NCBI GenBank assembly: GCA_018057825.1
Contig: JAGPCY010000058.1
Coordinates: forward strand, 1 to 39,084
From: Kofleriaceae bacterium
GTDB lineage: Bacteria > Myxococcota_A > Polyangia > Haliangiales > Haliangiaceae
Length of the DNA stretch: 39,084 nt
Reading direction: 5' to 3'
Under the pieces are notes generated by a model that saw only the letters and a list, made by a program, of their open reading frames with translations, was not told the origin of the DNA and ran no database searches. The position numbers and the translations under genes were made by a program. Positions 9,795 to 20,250 of the stretch are shown here, in pieces (positions within the stretch are counted from its first letter, which is position 1; each line of letters begins with the position of its first letter).

Positions 9795-10480
9795 CCGACC
9801 CGAAGCGCGCGCTGTGGTACCTGAAGAAGGTCGCGCTCCTGGCCGAGGCCGGAGCCGATGGGCTGGCCCGGATCGCCGAGCACGTCGAGCTGCGCGAGGT
9901 CCGACGCCGCGACGTCGTCTACCTGCCGGGCGACGGCGCTCGCGCCCTGTACTTCGTGTGCGGTGGCCGGGTGAAGATCTGCAAGGTCACGCGCGACGGC
10001 AAATCCCTGACCCTGGGCTACTGCGGCCCGGGCGACATGTTCGGCGAAGCCGCGCTGGTCGGCGTCACCGCGCGCACCGAGATGGCCGAGGCGATCGAGA
10101 ACGCGCTCTTGGCCGAGATCGCGGTCGACACCTTCGATCGCATCATGGCCGGCAACCCCGGCCTGGCCGCCGCCCTGACCCGGGCGGTGATCACGCGCCG
10201 CATCGAGCTCGAGAACAAGGTCGAGGCCCTGGTGTTCCGCGACGTCTCGGCCAAGCTGGCCGAGCAGCTCATCAAGCTAGCCGACGACTACGGCGTCGAC
10301 GACGCCCGCGGCACCCTGGTCGGCCTGAAGATCACCCACCAGGAGCTGGCCAACCTGATCGGCTCGACGCGCGAGACCGTGTCGCTCACGCTGTCGCAGT
10401 TCAAGCGCCAGCGCTGGATCGTCACCGACGGCCGCAAGGTGATCCTGTCCGACGTGAGCGCGCTGCGCGCCCTGTTCTAG
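9791..10480 (+). CDS. Crp/Fnr family transcription regulator
   Basis: 229 aa from GTG at 9791 (GTGA overlap with the CPBP gene). The N-terminal 120 residues form a cyclic-nucleotide-binding beta-barrel: RRRDVVYLPGDGARALYFV, then GRVKICKV and the phosphate-binding-cassette region GPGDMFGEAALVG, followed by TARTEMAEA. A long dimerisation helix follows, then a winged helix with recognition helix ITHQELANLIGSTRETVSLT, the classic Crp motif. There are no N-terminal cysteines, so it is not an oxygen-sensing Fnr with an iron-sulfur cluster. The ligand (cAMP or another) cannot be told. Hexanucleotide array 2 starts 3 bp after the stop. Confidence 0.93.
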   Translation: MTDPKRALWYLKKVALLAEAGADGLARIAEHVELREVRRRDVVYLPGDGARALYFVCGGRVKICKVTRDGKSLTLGYCGPGDMFGEAALVGVTARTEMAEAIENALLAEIAVDTFDRIMAGNPGLAAALTRAVITRRIELENKVEALVFRDVSAKLAEQLIKLADDYGVDDARGTLVGLKITHQELANLIGSTRETVSLTLSQFKRQRWIVTDGRKVILSDVSALRALF

Positions 10481-10482
10481 CC

Positions 10483-10730
10483 CTCGGCCTCGGTCTCGGT
10501 CTCGGTCTCGGCCTCGGCCTCGGCCTCGGTCTCGGTCTCGGCCTCGGTCTCGGTCTCGGCCTCGGTCGCGGCCTCGGTCTCGGCCTCGGTCTCGGCCTCG
10601 GCCTCGGTCTCGGTCTCGGCCTCGGTCTCGGCCTCGGTCGCGGTCTCCGCCTCGGCCTCGGTCTCGGTCTCGGCCTCCGCCTCGGTCTCGGCCTCCGCCT
10701 CCGCCTCGACCTCCGCCCCGGCCTCCGCCC
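10483..10730. repeat. Hexanucleotide array 2 (CTCGGY)
   Basis: About 41 tandem 6-bp units on the plus strand, CTCGGC and CTCGGT in mixed order, with a few CTCCGC and GTCGCG variants that become frequent at the right end. It fills the whole gap between two convergent genes: it starts 3 bp after the Crp/Fnr stop and reaches the stop codon of the small membrane protein gene at 10730. The units contain no stop codon in any frame. Confidence 0.95.
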
Positions 10731-10987
10731 TACCGCCTCTTGCGCCCCTGCACGTAGGCGTCACCGACCGCGTAGACGTGGGTCGCCAAACCGACCACCG
10801 CGGCGACCCCGCCGACCAGCGGGATCGCGCCGATGAAGCCCAGGCCTGCGAGGCCCCACACCACGAACACCCCGATGGCCTTGTCGGTCTCGCCGTTCAC
10901 GAGCTGACCGACGCCGGGGACGATCAGGCTACACGCGGCCGGGACCACCCCGCTGCCACCGCCGCGACGGGTGAGCGCCTTGGTCAT
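10730..10987 (-). CDS. Small TM2-like membrane protein
   Basis: 85 aa from ATG at 10987. Two hydrophobic helices (about 14-30 and 36-75, the latter possibly split) follow a short basic N-terminus; the pattern SLIVPGVGQLVNGETDKAI resembles the TM2-domain start, where a Pro-Gly-x-G-Q helix cap precedes the first helix. The C-terminus is basic (GRKRR). Function is unknown. It is the last gene of an apparent operon with the FadL-type porin (49 bp upstream). Confidence 0.6.
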   Translation of the reverse strand: MTKALTRRGGGSGVVPAACSLIVPGVGQLVNGETDKAIGVFVVWGLAGLGFIGAIPLVGGVAAVVGLATHVYAVGDAYVQGRKRR

Positions 10988-11036
10988 GGCCCGATCATGC
11001 CACGCCACCCGCCGCGCGCACGCCGCCGCGCCGCGC

Positions 11037-12626
11037 TCAGAACCAGGTCGTGACGCCGATCATGAGCAGGCCGTAGCCCGACTTGTACGCGCCCTCGTTC
11101 ATCGGGCTCTGCTGCTGCTGATCGGAGGTCGACAGCGGCTGGATCGGATCCGGGCCCGTGCGCTCGTCGGGTGGCAGCCGCGGACCGCCGTTGCAGCCCT
11201 CGAGGGTCGTCTGCGGGTTGCAGCCGATGCCCTGGGTCCGGGTGCCCTCGTAGACCAGGCCGCCGCCGACGTCGATCCGGACCTTGGCCAGGGTGAGCGA
11301 CGCCCCGGCGGCCGCGGTGGTGCGCGCCGCGCCGTCGAAGTCGGCGCGCTCCCAGCCCTCGGGAGCGGCCGCGGTGTCGTAGGCGACGCCGCCGCGCACG
11401 GTCCACCGGCCCGGCCCCATCGTGCGGGCGTAGGAGCCGCCCAGGCGGAACGAGAAGGTGTCGTCGAAGTTGTGGCGGATGAGCGTGCGCTGCAGCGGCA
11501 GGCCGAAGTTGGTCGTGCCGTCGGTCGAGGCGAACCCATCGACGATGACCTCCTGGTTCGACGCGCGGTCGCTCGACCACTGCTCCCACTGCACGTTGGC
11601 CTCGACGTCGGCGACCTGCTGGCCGGTGGCGTCTCGTAGGACGTAGCGCCCGCCCACGGTCGCGGTGGTCGGCAGGTCGAAGTTGACGCAGGCCTTGAGC
11701 GCCTCGGCGGTGCCGCCGGTGGCGCACTCCGGGAAGTCGGTCGGGATCACGACGGGCGGCGGCTGGCCGGGCTGCAGCCCGTTGCCGGAGCCGGTGATCG
11801 CGTCGCCGGTGCCGAGGGCGCGGACCGGCACCGCGCTCGAGTACTGGGCGCCGAGCTCGAACGCCGGCGTCACCCGGTAGCGCACGCCCGCGCCGAAGGC
11901 CGGGATGAAGTTGTCCTTGACGTCGACGTTGAACTTGGAGTCCTTGCCGACCCACTCCTGCAGGTTGGTCAGGCCCCAGACGTAGGTCGTGGCCTTGATG
12001 TTGCCGACGCCGGCCGACAACCGCACGCCGAGATCGAGTTTCGGGATCGGGCGATAGGCGATCGCGATCGACGGCAAGACCACCGCGGCGTTGGTCTCGA
12101 CCACGTCGTAGCGGGTCGGCGGCGGCGGCACGTTGGGATCCTCGAAGGTGTACTCGGCGCCCATCTTGCGGCTGGGGTACGCGGTCGGCGCGAACAGCCC
12201 GGCGGCGATCACCACGCCCTTCAGGCGACCACCGAGGTTCGACGCCACCGCGACCAACGGCACCGCCTGGAACTCGCCGATGCCGATCGCCGGCTTCGAG
12301 GTGTCGGACACCGCACCGTAGGGCTGCCCCTCCCAGGAGTCGGCGCGATCCGGCACGTCCTCGTAGACCCCGTAACGGCCGACCGTCAGGTTGAAGCTGA
12401 CGAAGCTCGACGACACGTGGACCACGGTCCCGGTCGTGCCGGCCAGCGCCGCCGGGTTGGTGGCGATCGCCGATGGATCGTCGACCGACACGACCTGGGC
12501 GCCGGCCCGGGCGACCCCGATCGGGCCGTTGCCGGGGAGGTACAGACCACCGGCGCGGGCGGCGCTGACGGAGGCGCCGGTGGCGACGGCGCAGGCGAAC
12601 AGACACGCGGACAAGCGCGGCGACAT
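11037..12626 (-). CDS. OMPP1/FadL/TodX-type outer-membrane transport protein
   Basis: 529 aa. Signal peptide (about 1-24, ending SAARA), then GGLYLPGNGPIGVARAGA, which matches the N-terminal hatch of FadL-type barrels (G-x-x-x-xGxR-x-x-xGGA), then DDPSAIATNPAALAG, another hallmark. The rest shows alternating polar/aromatic beta strands and ends in TTWF, a C-terminal aromatic typical of barrels. The family carries long-chain fatty acids or aromatic compounds across the outer membrane; the substrate here is unknown. A loop of several Gln residues (about 507-512) lies near the end. It starts 13 bp after the mnmG stop and so is probably co-transcribed. Confidence 0.88.
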   Translation of the reverse strand: MSPRLSACLFACAVATGASVSAARAGGLYLPGNGPIGVARAGAQVVSVDDPSAIATNPAALAGTTGTVVHVSSSFVSFNLTVGRYGVYEDVPDRADSWEGQPYGAVSDTSKPAIGIGEFQAVPLVAVASNLGGRLKGVVIAAGLFAPTAYPSRKMGAEYTFEDPNVPPPPTRYDVVETNAAVVLPSIAIAYRPIPKLDLGVRLSAGVGNIKATTYVWGLTNLQEWVGKDSKFNVDVKDNFIPAFGAGVRYRVTPAFELGAQYSSAVPVRALGTGDAITGSGNGLQPGQPPPVVIPTDFPECATGGTAEALKACVNFDLPTTATVGGRYVLRDATGQQVADVEANVQWEQWSSDRASNQEVIVDGFASTDGTTNFGLPLQRTLIRHNFDDTFSFRLGGSYARTMGPGRWTVRGGVAYDTAAAPEGWERADFDGAARTTAAAGASLTLAKVRIDVGGGLVYEGTRTQGIGCNPQTTLEGCNGGPRLPPDERTGPDPIQPLSTSDQQQQSPMNEGAYKSGYGLLMIGVTTWF

Positions 12627-12639
12627 GGGCGCCAGCGTA

Positions 12640-14604
12640 TCAATCAGCGTCGGGACGCTCCAAGCGGTTCGCGTCGGATCCGGCCGCCGCGCGTCGCCGG
12701 ATCAGGGCGTGGTGCGTCATCAAGATCGACACCGCGGCGGCGGTGATGCCGTCGATGCGCGCGGCCTGACCGACCGAGGCGGGTCGCCGGGCCGACAGCT
12801 TCTCGACCACCTCGCGCGACAGCCCGGGGATGGCGGCGTAGTCGAGGTCGTCGGGCAGGCCCACGCGATCGGCCTCGGCCAGGCGAGCGGCGTCGGCGGC
12901 CTGTCGGCCCAGGTAGCCAGCGTAGGTCACCTCGGTCTCGATCCGCTCGGCCACCGCCACCTCGACCGGCGCCGGCGGCAAGCCGGCGGCGACCGCCACC
13001 TCCTCGACCGCTGCCCAGTCGAGCTCGGGCCGGCGCAAGAGCTCGGCCAGCGCGACCCGCCGCCCGACCAAGGACGCCGAGCCGCGGCGCGCCAGCACCG
13101 CCTCGACCGCGGGCGTCCCGGTGACGGTGGCGGCGATCCGCGCCTCGGCGGCGGCCGCCGCGGCCTGACGGCGCTCGAACCACGCCCAGCGCGCGTCGTC
13201 GATGAGCCCGGCGGCGCGCGCGATCGGGGTCAAGCGCTCGGCGGTGTTGTCCTCGCGCAGGAGCAGGCGGAACTCGGCCCGCGAGGTCATGATCCGGTAC
13301 GGCTCGGTGGTGCCGCGGGTGATCAGGTCGTCGACCAGGACGCCGCCGTAGGCCTCCGAGCGCGCCAGCACGAGCGGCGGCTTGCCACCGAGGGCCAGGG
13401 CAGCGTTGGCCCCGGCCAGGAGGCCCTGGATCGCCGCCTCCTCGTAGCCCGAGGTCCCGTTGATCTGCCCGCCCAGGTACAGCCCGACGACCCGGCGGGT
13501 CTCGAGGGTGGGGCGCAGCTCGCGCGGATCGACGTAGTCGTACTCGACGGCGTAGCCCGGGCGGGTCATCTCGGCCCGCTCGAGGCCCGGGATCGAGCGC
13601 ACCAGCGCGAGCTGGACGTCGTAGGGCAGCGAGGTCGAGATGCCGTTGGGGTAGATCTCGCCGCGGTCGTGGCCGTCGGCGCCCTCGGGCTCGAGGTAGA
13701 TCGGGTGACGCGGCTTGTCCGAAAACCGGACGACCTTGTCCTCGATCGACGGGCAGTAGCGCGGCCCGACCCCGGCGATCGCGCCCTGGTACAGCGGCGA
13801 GCGATGGAGGTTGGCGCGGATGAGGTCGTGGGTCGCGGCGGTGGTGTAGGTCAGCCAGCACGGCCGCTGCGGCAACGGCGGCGGCCGGCCGTCGTGATCG
13901 AGGGCGAAGCGCGGCAGCGGATCGTCGCCGGGCTGGACCTCGAGCCCGCGGTAGTCGATGGTCTTGCCGTCGAGGCGGCACGGCGTGCCGGTCTTCAAGC
14001 GGGCCAGGGGCAGCCCGAGGCGAGCCAGCGACGCCGACAGCGACAGCGCCGGGGCCTCGCCGGCCCGGCCGCCCGCGGCCCGGGCATCGCCGACGAAGAT
14101 CGCGCCGCGCAGGAAGGTGCCGGTGGTGATCACGACGGCCGGCGCGCGGTAGCTGACGCCCATCGTGGTGGTCACGCCCGTGACCCGCGGCCGCGGCCCG
14201 CTGTCGTCGGTGTCGATGCTGGCGACCTCGGCCTGGCGCAGGGCCAGGCCGGGCTGGTCCTCGAGGCGGGCCCGCATCGCCTCGCGGTAGCGGCGCTTGT
14301 CGGCCTGGGCCCGGGTCGAGCGCACCGCCGGCCCCTTCGAGGCGTTGAGCCGGCGGAACTGGATCCCGGTGGCGTCGATGATCTGGGCCATCGCGCCGCC
14401 CAGGGCGTCGATCTCCTTGACCAGGTGGCCCTTGGCGACGCCGCCGATCGCCGGGTTGCACGACATCTGCGCCACCAGCTCGAGGGAGCCGGTCAGGACC
14501 AAGGTGCGCGCGCCCAACCGGGCCGCGGCCAGCGCCGCTTCGCATCCGGCGTGGCCCGCTCCGACGACGATCACGTCGTAGCGATCGGGATAGACGAAGG
14601 TCAT
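12640..14604 (-). CDS. mnmG: tRNA uridine-5-carboxymethylaminomethyl(34) synthesis enzyme MnmG (GidA)
   Basis: 654 aa from ATG at 14604, chosen because the FAD-binding Rossmann motif [19 protein letters not shown] then lies at residues 10-28 as in the family; the open frame extends 27 codons upstream. Family motifs are present: [23 protein letters not shown], the [13 protein letters not shown] block, and a C-terminal [13 protein letters not shown]...RIDGIT helix bundle. With MnmE it modifies the wobble uridine of several tRNAs using FAD, glycine and folate. It is slightly longer than the roughly 620-630 aa usual form. It sits second in a minus-strand operon (19 bp after a lipoprotein gene), and mnmE is not in the window. 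Confidence 0.97.
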   Translation of the reverse strand: MTFVYPDRYDVIVVGAGHAGCEAALAAARLGARTLVLTGSLELVAQMSCNPAIGGVAKGHLVKEIDALGGAMAQIIDATGIQFRRLNASKGPAVRSTRAQADKRRYREAMRARLEDQPGLALRQAEVASIDTDDSGPRPRVTGVTTTMGVSYRAPAVVITTGTFLRGAIFVGDARAAGGRAGEAPALSLSASLARLGLPLARLKTGTPCRLDGKTIDYRGLEVQPGDDPLPRFALDHDGRPPPLPQRPCWLTYTTAATHDLIRANLHRSPLYQGAIAGVGPRYCPSIEDKVVRFSDKPRHPIYLEPEGADGHDRGEIYPNGISTSLPYDVQLALVRSIPGLERAEMTRPGYAVEYDYVDPRELRPTLETRRVVGLYLGGQINGTSGYEEAAIQGLLAGANAALALGGKPPLVLARSEAYGGVLVDDLITRGTTEPYRIMTSRAEFRLLLREDNTAERLTPIARAAGLIDDARWAWFERRQAAAAAAEARIAATVTGTPAVEAVLARRGSASLVGRRVALAELLRRPELDWAAVEEVAVAAGLPPAPVEVAVAERIETEVTYAGYLGRQAADAARLAEADRVGLPDDLDYAAIPGLSREVVEKLSARRPASVGQAARIDGITAAAVSILMTHHALIRRRAAAGSDANRLERPDAD

Positions 14605-14623
14605 CGCGCGCCGTCGCCCGCCG

Positions 14624-15313
14624 TCAGTACTTCTCGGCGCACGCCGGATCGCCGTGGGGCCGCTTGGGCGTGAAGTCGAAGACATCGAAGGTGAAGTGGA
14701 CCGCCAGGTTGCCGGGGTGGACGGTGTCGGGCGCCAGGTCGGTGTCCCAGGTCAGGCCCTTGACCTTCACGCTGCCGCACGGATCGTGGATGCCGCGGAC
14801 GTAGCGCTCGAGGGTGCCGCGGTAGGTCTCGAGGTCGTCGTAGGCGCACACGCCCGGCGCCCCACACTCGAACCGGTAGCTCGCGTACCACGAGCTGGTC
14901 GCCGGGGCGTACTCCGAGATCGCGACCGCGGCCGAGACCCCGCCGGGGTTGGCGGCGCGGAAGGTGAAGCGGTGGTCGCCCGCCGGCAGGTCGACGTAGA
15001 AGCACTCCTCGGCCCGGGCCCGGCTCTTGTAGAGCACCATGTCGTCGACGGTCAGCCACAGCTCGTGCTCGCTCGGCCCCAGGCGGACCTCGAAGCGCTT
15101 GACGCCGTCGTCCGGGGTGCCGGCCCCACCGTCCCCCGCGGCGTCGGGATCGCGGCACGTACACGCAGCGCCGTCGCACAGCGGCCCGGCCAGGGTCGCG
15201 ACCGTGGTCGGCGCCGGCGGCGCGGTCAGGCCGCCGGCCTTGCGCGTCGACGACGCCCCGCAGGCCAGGCCGGTGGCGAGCGCGGCAACGAGACAGAGGC
15301 CGAGCTTGGACAT
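14624..15313 (-). CDS. Lipoprotein of unknown function
   Basis: 229 aa from ATG at 15313 (ATG at 15322 is also possible). Signal peptide with lipobox TGLAC gives a lipid-anchored cysteine near residue 18. The mature part carries five or more further cysteines ([32 protein letters not shown]), so disulfides in the periplasm are likely. A middle segment ([20 protein letters not shown] and then [14 protein letters not shown]) looks like a beta-sandwich of PEGA-like type. I recognise no family. First gene of the operon with mnmG, divergent from bamD with 118 bp between. Confidence 0.7.
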   Translation of the reverse strand: MSKLGLCLVAALATGLACGASSTRKAGGLTAPPAPTTVATLAGPLCDGAACTCRDPDAAGDGGAGTPDDGVKRFEVRLGPSEHELWLTVDDMVLYKSRARAEECFYVDLPAGDHRFTFRAANPGGVSAAVAISEYAPATSSWYASYRFECGAPGVCAYDDLETYRGTLERYVRGIHDPCGSVKVKGLTWDTDLAPDTVHPGNLAVHFTFDVFDFTPKRPHGDPACAEKY

Positions 15314-15431
15314 GGCGCCCATGGAGCCACAGACCGCGCGGCCCGGCAACCGCTGGGCCGCTTCGCCAGTCCAATCCCTTTGACCGATCCCCTGCGCCGG
15401 TGTACACCTCCCCAAGCTTGGGACTTCTCAC

Positions 15432-16497
<1,066 letters not shown>

Positions 16498-16573
16498 GCA
16501 GGCGATCGCCGCAAAGTCGCCACCATCGAACGGTTGGAGTACCGTAGGCCCGCTCATCGACTGGAGCGCGCCC

Positions 16574-17272
16574 ATGTCCGACCGCATCGACCAGCTCATC
16601 ACGCTCGGCCGCGAACACTACAAGGCCGGCGAGTACGACAAGGCCGAGCCGCTCCTGGCCGAGGCGGTGGGGCTGCGCCCCCGCTTGGCCGACGTCTCGA
16701 ACATGCTCGGGGTCATCTACCACGCCCAGGGCCGGTTCCAGGACGCCGAGGCCGCCTTCGAGGCCGCGCTGGCGATCAACCCCAACTACACCGAGGCGGC
16801 GCTCAACCTGTCGGTGACCTACAACGATCGCGGCAAGTACGATCGGGCGCGCGACATCTACACCCGCGTCGTCACCAACAGCGCGACCGCGCCGCGCGCC
16901 CTCGATCCGTTCGCGCGCGGCAAGCTCGCCAACATGCACGCCGACCTGGGCGCCGCCTACGCCAGCGTGGCGATGTACGACGAGGCGGTCCGCGAGTACC
17001 AGGCCGCCCTGGGGCTGTGCCCGGACTTCGCCGATCTGCGGACCCGCCTGGGCGCGGTCCTGCGCGACGCCGGCGACATCGACGGCGCGATCCGCGAGCT
17101 GTCGGCGGCCCGCGATCAGCGGCCCGAGTACATGACGGCCCGGGTCCAGCTCGGTCTCGCCTACTTCTCGGCCGGCCGGAAGGACGAGGCGGTGGCGACC
17201 TGGCGCGACGTGTTGACCCGAGATCCCGGCAACAAGAACGCCGCGCTGTACCTGCGGATGATGAAAGAGTAA
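16574..17272 (+). CDS. Tetratricopeptide repeat protein
   Basis: 232 aa from ATG at 16574; the frame is open far upstream only because it runs through the repeat array. About five TPR units cover almost the whole protein: [60 protein letters not shown], a unit with [20 protein letters not shown], and [20 protein letters not shown]. No signal peptide, so it is probably a cytoplasmic scaffold or adaptor. Partner unknown. Confidence 0.88.
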   Translation: MSDRIDQLITLGREHYKAGEYDKAEPLLAEAVGLRPRLADVSNMLGVIYHAQGRFQDAEAAFEAALAINPNYTEAALNLSVTYNDRGKYDRARDIYTRVVTNSATAPRALDPFARGKLANMHADLGAAYASVAMYDEAVREYQAALGLCPDFADLRTRLGAVLRDAGDIDGAIRELSAARDQRPEYMTARVQLGLAYFSAGRKDEAVATWRDVLTRDPGNKNAALYLRMMKE

Positions 17273-17361
17273 GGGGCGCGGCTACCCCGCGCCTGCCCCG
17301 GCGAATCCGGTCGCCGCCGGCCCGGCCTCCGCCGCGATCATGTAAGGCTCGCGCCATCCAC

Positions 17362-17369
17362 GAGGAGGA
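17362..17369 (+). promoter_or_regulatory. Ribosome binding site for the gene at 17374
   Basis: GAGGAGGA sits 4 bp before the ATG at 17374, one of the few strong Shine-Dalgarno sequences in this window. It supports that start over the other in-frame possibilities upstream. Confidence 0.7.
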
Positions 17370-17373
17370 CGCG

Positions 17374-18057
17374 ATGACCGACAACCGCAAGCTCGAGGCC
17401 GGACGGGACTGGAACCAGGCCGGCGACACCATCACCGGCGACGCCGCGACCCGCGAAATCTTCCGCGGCATCCAGGCCGACCTCAACTACTTCGCCGAGC
17501 CGTGCGGCTTCGAGGCGGTCAAGGTCGACGGGGTGCTCGGCCCCAAGAGCCTGGCCGCGCTCCAGGCGGTCAACGCCGCGGTGATCAAGGCCAACCCGGC
17601 CCTGACCGGCACGCTCATGCCGCCGACCACCGTCGCCGACGTCGCCACCTACGCGATGATGACCCGGGACTGGCTCGAGAAGACCGCGCGCTCGGCGCTG
17701 GGCGTCACCGATCTGCGCCGCTACCACAAGGGCACGGGCAAGGAGTGGAACGTCAAGGACGCGATCGCCTACGGCGCCGGCCCGGTCCACGCCGACTTCG
17801 TCGCGCTCCAGACGGACCTCAACCGGTTCGCCGGCGCGCTCGGCTTCGCCGCCCTGGACACCGACGGGATGATCGGGCCCAAGACCGCCAAGGCGGTGAA
17901 GGCGATCTACGACGCCCTGGTGGCCAAGAACCCGCTGAACGTGATCACCGCGTTCCCGGTGCCCGACACCAAGGAGGAGGTCGCCGAGTACTGCATGTTC
18001 ATCCGCGCCTGGCTGGCCACCAAGGCCGGCGCGCTCCTGGCCGAAGCCGGGGCGTAG
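17374..18057 (+). CDS. Tandem peptidoglycan-binding-like domain protein
   Basis: 227 aa. Two similar halves (about 20-105 and 125-220) each contain a PG_binding_1-like pattern: FRGIQADLNYFAEPCGFEAV then VDGVLGPKSLAALQAVN, and VALQTDLNRFAGALGFAALD then TDGMIGPKTAKAVKAI. These are the D-G-x-x-G-P-x-T/S helix turns of the domain. The N-terminus (MTDNRKLEAGRDWNQ) shows no signal peptide or membrane segment, which is odd for a cell-wall binder; it may be exported by another route or act in spores or lysed cells. The domain is a diverged form, so substrate binding is not assured. Confidence 0.7.
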   Translation: MTDNRKLEAGRDWNQAGDTITGDAATREIFRGIQADLNYFAEPCGFEAVKVDGVLGPKSLAALQAVNAAVIKANPALTGTLMPPTTVADVATYAMMTRDWLEKTARSALGVTDLRRYHKGTGKEWNVKDAIAYGAGPVHADFVALQTDLNRFAGALGFAALDTDGMIGPKTAKAVKAIYDALVAKNPLNVITAFPVPDTKEEVAEYCMFIRAWLATKAGALLAEAGA

Positions 18058-18225
18058 CCCCTGGCGGGCGCGGCGCCGCCGGCCCGTCGAGGACACCGCC
18101 GTCGTCGAGCGACCACGACCGCGCGCCGCGGCGCGTGCCCGCGCCGACCGTCGCTCGCAGTCGACCGGCGAACGGGCGCTGGTCGCCGCGCGCTCACCGC
18201 CGGCGGCAAGACGCTCGCCTGGACC

Positions 18226-18642
18226 TCACCTGATCAAGCGCCACTCGCCCTCAGGAAGCGGCGGATAGCGCGACTCGAACTGGCTCACAAGTCGAATGAA
18301 GTCATCGGGCCGAGACTCGGCAGTGGCAGGCCAGTCTCCTCGACTTGCATGCCATGCGCCGCCGGCCAGATTTCGCCAGGATTCAAGAGGGACGCCAAGG
18401 AAGCGCGCGTACGCCCGCGCGGCGCTCATGACGCAATCATAGTGAGCGCGAAAGACGATCTCCCCCTCGTCGAACAGACACCCCCTCTCAAGGTCGTACC
18501 AGTTGTATCGAATCTCTGCCATCCCCCATGGCAGAAGCCATGACTCAGTGACGCACCCCAGCATATCCGACACTGGACGAACATCCGCGAGCAAGCCTTG
18601 GCGCCCGAGGTTCGCAGCGGCTTCGATTTCTTCTGAGGTCAT
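18226..18642 (-). CDS. Hypothetical protein, accessory
   Basis: 138 aa, ATG at 18642, no signal peptide, Trp/Tyr-rich and acidic (ESWLLPWGMAEIRYNWYDLE and RYPPLPEGEWRLIR). I do not recognise the family. Its base composition is lower in GC than the flanking core genes and it lies 126 bp downstream of a SMI1/KNR4-like gene of the same length, on the same strand. That setting is typical of immunity genes of polymorphic toxins, but there is no direct evidence for that here. Confidence 0.5.
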   Translation of the reverse strand: MTSEEIEAAANLGRQGLLADVRPVSDMLGCVTESWLLPWGMAEIRYNWYDLERGCLFDEGEIVFRAHYDCVMSAARAYARFLGVPLESWRNLAGGAWHASRGDWPATAESRPDDFIRLVSQFESRYPPLPEGEWRLIR

Positions 18643-18768
18643 GACCCAACCAGGATAACCGCCCCAGTTCCGTCAAGGAAGACTGCATTGAAGCGGGGCA
18701 GCGGGGGGCAGCTCCGATCTTCACCGCCTCTAGCTGCGGCCGCCAGCCGAACGACGCCGCTTCGAGCT

Positions 18769-19185
18769 TCATTGCCCAACGTAGTAGGCAAGGAACTCTC
18801 GAAAAGACTGCCATCCGGGAGCCAAACGACCTGCCACCAGCTCACGCTCCCCGCCCTCGAAGTCGACGTTGTAGACCGCGTCAGACACGGCATCATATAC
18901 CAGAACCCCTCCGCCGAGCAGGTCGGTAAGAACAAGGTAGCGCGCCAGAAATGCGTACTGCTCGCGACACGCGACAGTGAGCGATACAATGGAAGGGGCG
19001 CCGACGCAGAGATCAAGCAACTGGAATCCGGAGTGGTCACTTGCGAATGGACCTTCGTAGCGCGAGTAGAAGTCGAAAAATGCAGCGGAGACCTGGACGC
19101 CGAGTTCGGCGAGTGCCACTTCGACCGCTCGAGGGTTCTTTCGCACGAACGCCGAACCGGCAAGTGCCGCTATTTCACTGATCAT
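18769..19185 (-). CDS. SMI1/KNR4 (SUKH) superfamily protein, possible immunity protein
   Basis: 138 aa from ATG at 19185. The fold pattern matches the SUKH superfamily: an N-terminal helix, FFDFYSRYEGPFASDHSGFQ (aromatic then Gly, the start of the conserved sheet), a central hydrophobic strand block, then GGGVLVYDAVSDAVYNVDFEG and the final SFREFLAYYV helix. Family members commonly neutralise nuclease or deaminase toxins of contact-dependent systems. No toxin gene lies in the window, so this is an orphan here. Lower GC than its neighbours suggests horizontal gain. Confidence 0.7.
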   Translation of the reverse strand: MISEIAALAGSAFVRKNPRAVEVALAELGVQVSAAFFDFYSRYEGPFASDHSGFQLLDLCVGAPSIVSLTVACREQYAFLARYLVLTDLLGGGVLVYDAVSDAVYNVDFEGGERELVAGRLAPGWQSFREFLAYYVGQ

Positions 19186-19236
19186 CTTGACCTCATCGCA
19201 CCCAGCCGCGCCCGCCGGCAGTCCAGCGGTGGGCCG

Positions 19237-20211
19237 TCATCGCTCGTCGGTCGACTCGGCCGCTGCGGCCGGCTCGGACGGGGCCGGCGGCGGCGTCATG
19301 ATCCACAGGTAGTCGACGCTGGCCTCGGTGACCGCGGCGGCGACCCCGCCGTCGCCGTCGTCGACCACGAACCGCACCGACACCACGGGCGCGACGGCGC
19401 GACGGCGCAGCCGCCCGGGGATGGCGCCGTCATGGCAGTGGCCGTTGCCAGCCAGGATCGCGATCGCGCCAGCACCGCCGCCGAGCCAGGTCGCGGCGCC
19501 GGCCGCCATGGCCTCGTCGCGCACCACCTGGGCGGCGTAGATGTCGTCGGGCCGCGGCCCCGCGCCGCCGTGACCGTGGCCGCCGCCGTGGCCGCCGCCG
19601 TGACCGGCCAGGCCACGCATGACGCCGTCGAACCAGGTGCGGTGACCGGCGTCGTCGAGGACCAGCTCGGGCAGGGCCGCGCGCTCGACCTCGGTGAGGC
19701 CGGCCAGGCCGGCGCGGGCCACGCGCTTGACGAGCTCGGCGTCGGCGTTCAAGGCGCGCAGGTCCCAGCCAGCGCCCCGGGCCGCGGCCACGATCGGCTG
19801 GTACAGGGGCCACGGGAAGCCCCACCGGGTCTCCCAGCCGACCCGGCTGACGAAGGTCGGCTCGTCGATCGCGCCGGTCGCGAGATCGTCGACGATGCCC
19901 TGCAGCGAGCCCTGCACCATCTCGAGGCCCAGGGCCCGGCGGCCGCCGCCGGCGATCAGCCGGCGCACGATCGCGAGCTGGGCCCAGTGGTGGTGCGGGT
20001 TGGGGTGCTCCTCGCCCAGGCACACCGCCCGCGCGGCGCCGACCGCGGTCCAGAACGTGGCCTCATCGACCGCGCGGCCGGTGCGGCCGTCGACCACCGC
20101 GTAGCCGAGGGCAGCGGCGTCGAGGCCGGTGGCCGGCGTCGGGGCCGGCTGGGGGTAGCGTCCGGCGCAGGCGGCGCCGAAGATCGAGGCGATCGCGACC
20201 GCGTGGCGCAC
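19237..20211 (-). CDS. ChaN-like lipoprotein with a His/Gly-rich insert
   Basis: 324 aa from GTG at 20211. Signal peptide ends at a lipobox-like GAAC. The main domain resembles ChaN/DUF399 (haem-binding in Campylobacter): LGEEHPNPHHHWAQLAIVRR at the start, LGLEMVQG, then YQPIVAAARGAGWDLRALNA and a later LAGNGHCHDGAIPGRL. These conserve the Glu/His cluster of the EreA/ChaN-like fold. Inside the domain is an insert of alternating Gly and His (residues about 200-213) that may bind metal. It diverges from truD with only 39 bp between the starts. Confidence 0.78.
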   Translation of the reverse strand: MRHAVAIASIFGAACAGRYPQPAPTPATGLDAAALGYAVVDGRTGRAVDEATFWTAVGAARAVCLGEEHPNPHHHWAQLAIVRRLIAGGGRRALGLEMVQGSLQGIVDDLATGAIDEPTFVSRVGWETRWGFPWPLYQPIVAAARGAGWDLRALNADAELVKRVARAGLAGLTEVERAALPELVLDDAGHRTWFDGVMRGLAGHGGGHGGGHGHGGAGPRPDDIYAAQVVRDEAMAAGAATWLGGGAGAIAILAGNGHCHDGAIPGRLRRRAVAPVVSVRFVVDDGDGGVAAAVTEASVDYLWIMTPPPAPSEPAAAAESTDER

Positions 20212-20250
20212 CGCGGGACTGTACCACCGCGGCCGTGCCAGAGTACGCGG

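Noticed and set aside
10477-10764. Glu/Thr/Ala-repeat ORF over array 2
   Set aside because: Comes solely from stop-free hexanucleotide units, and all six frames are open. The same applies to the Arg/Pro- and Gly/Leu-repeat frames across arrays 1, 3, 4 and 5.
12391-14673. Long plus-strand frame opposite mnmG and the porin gene
   Set aside because: Covers two real minus-strand genes with conserved motifs; its product shows no family pattern.
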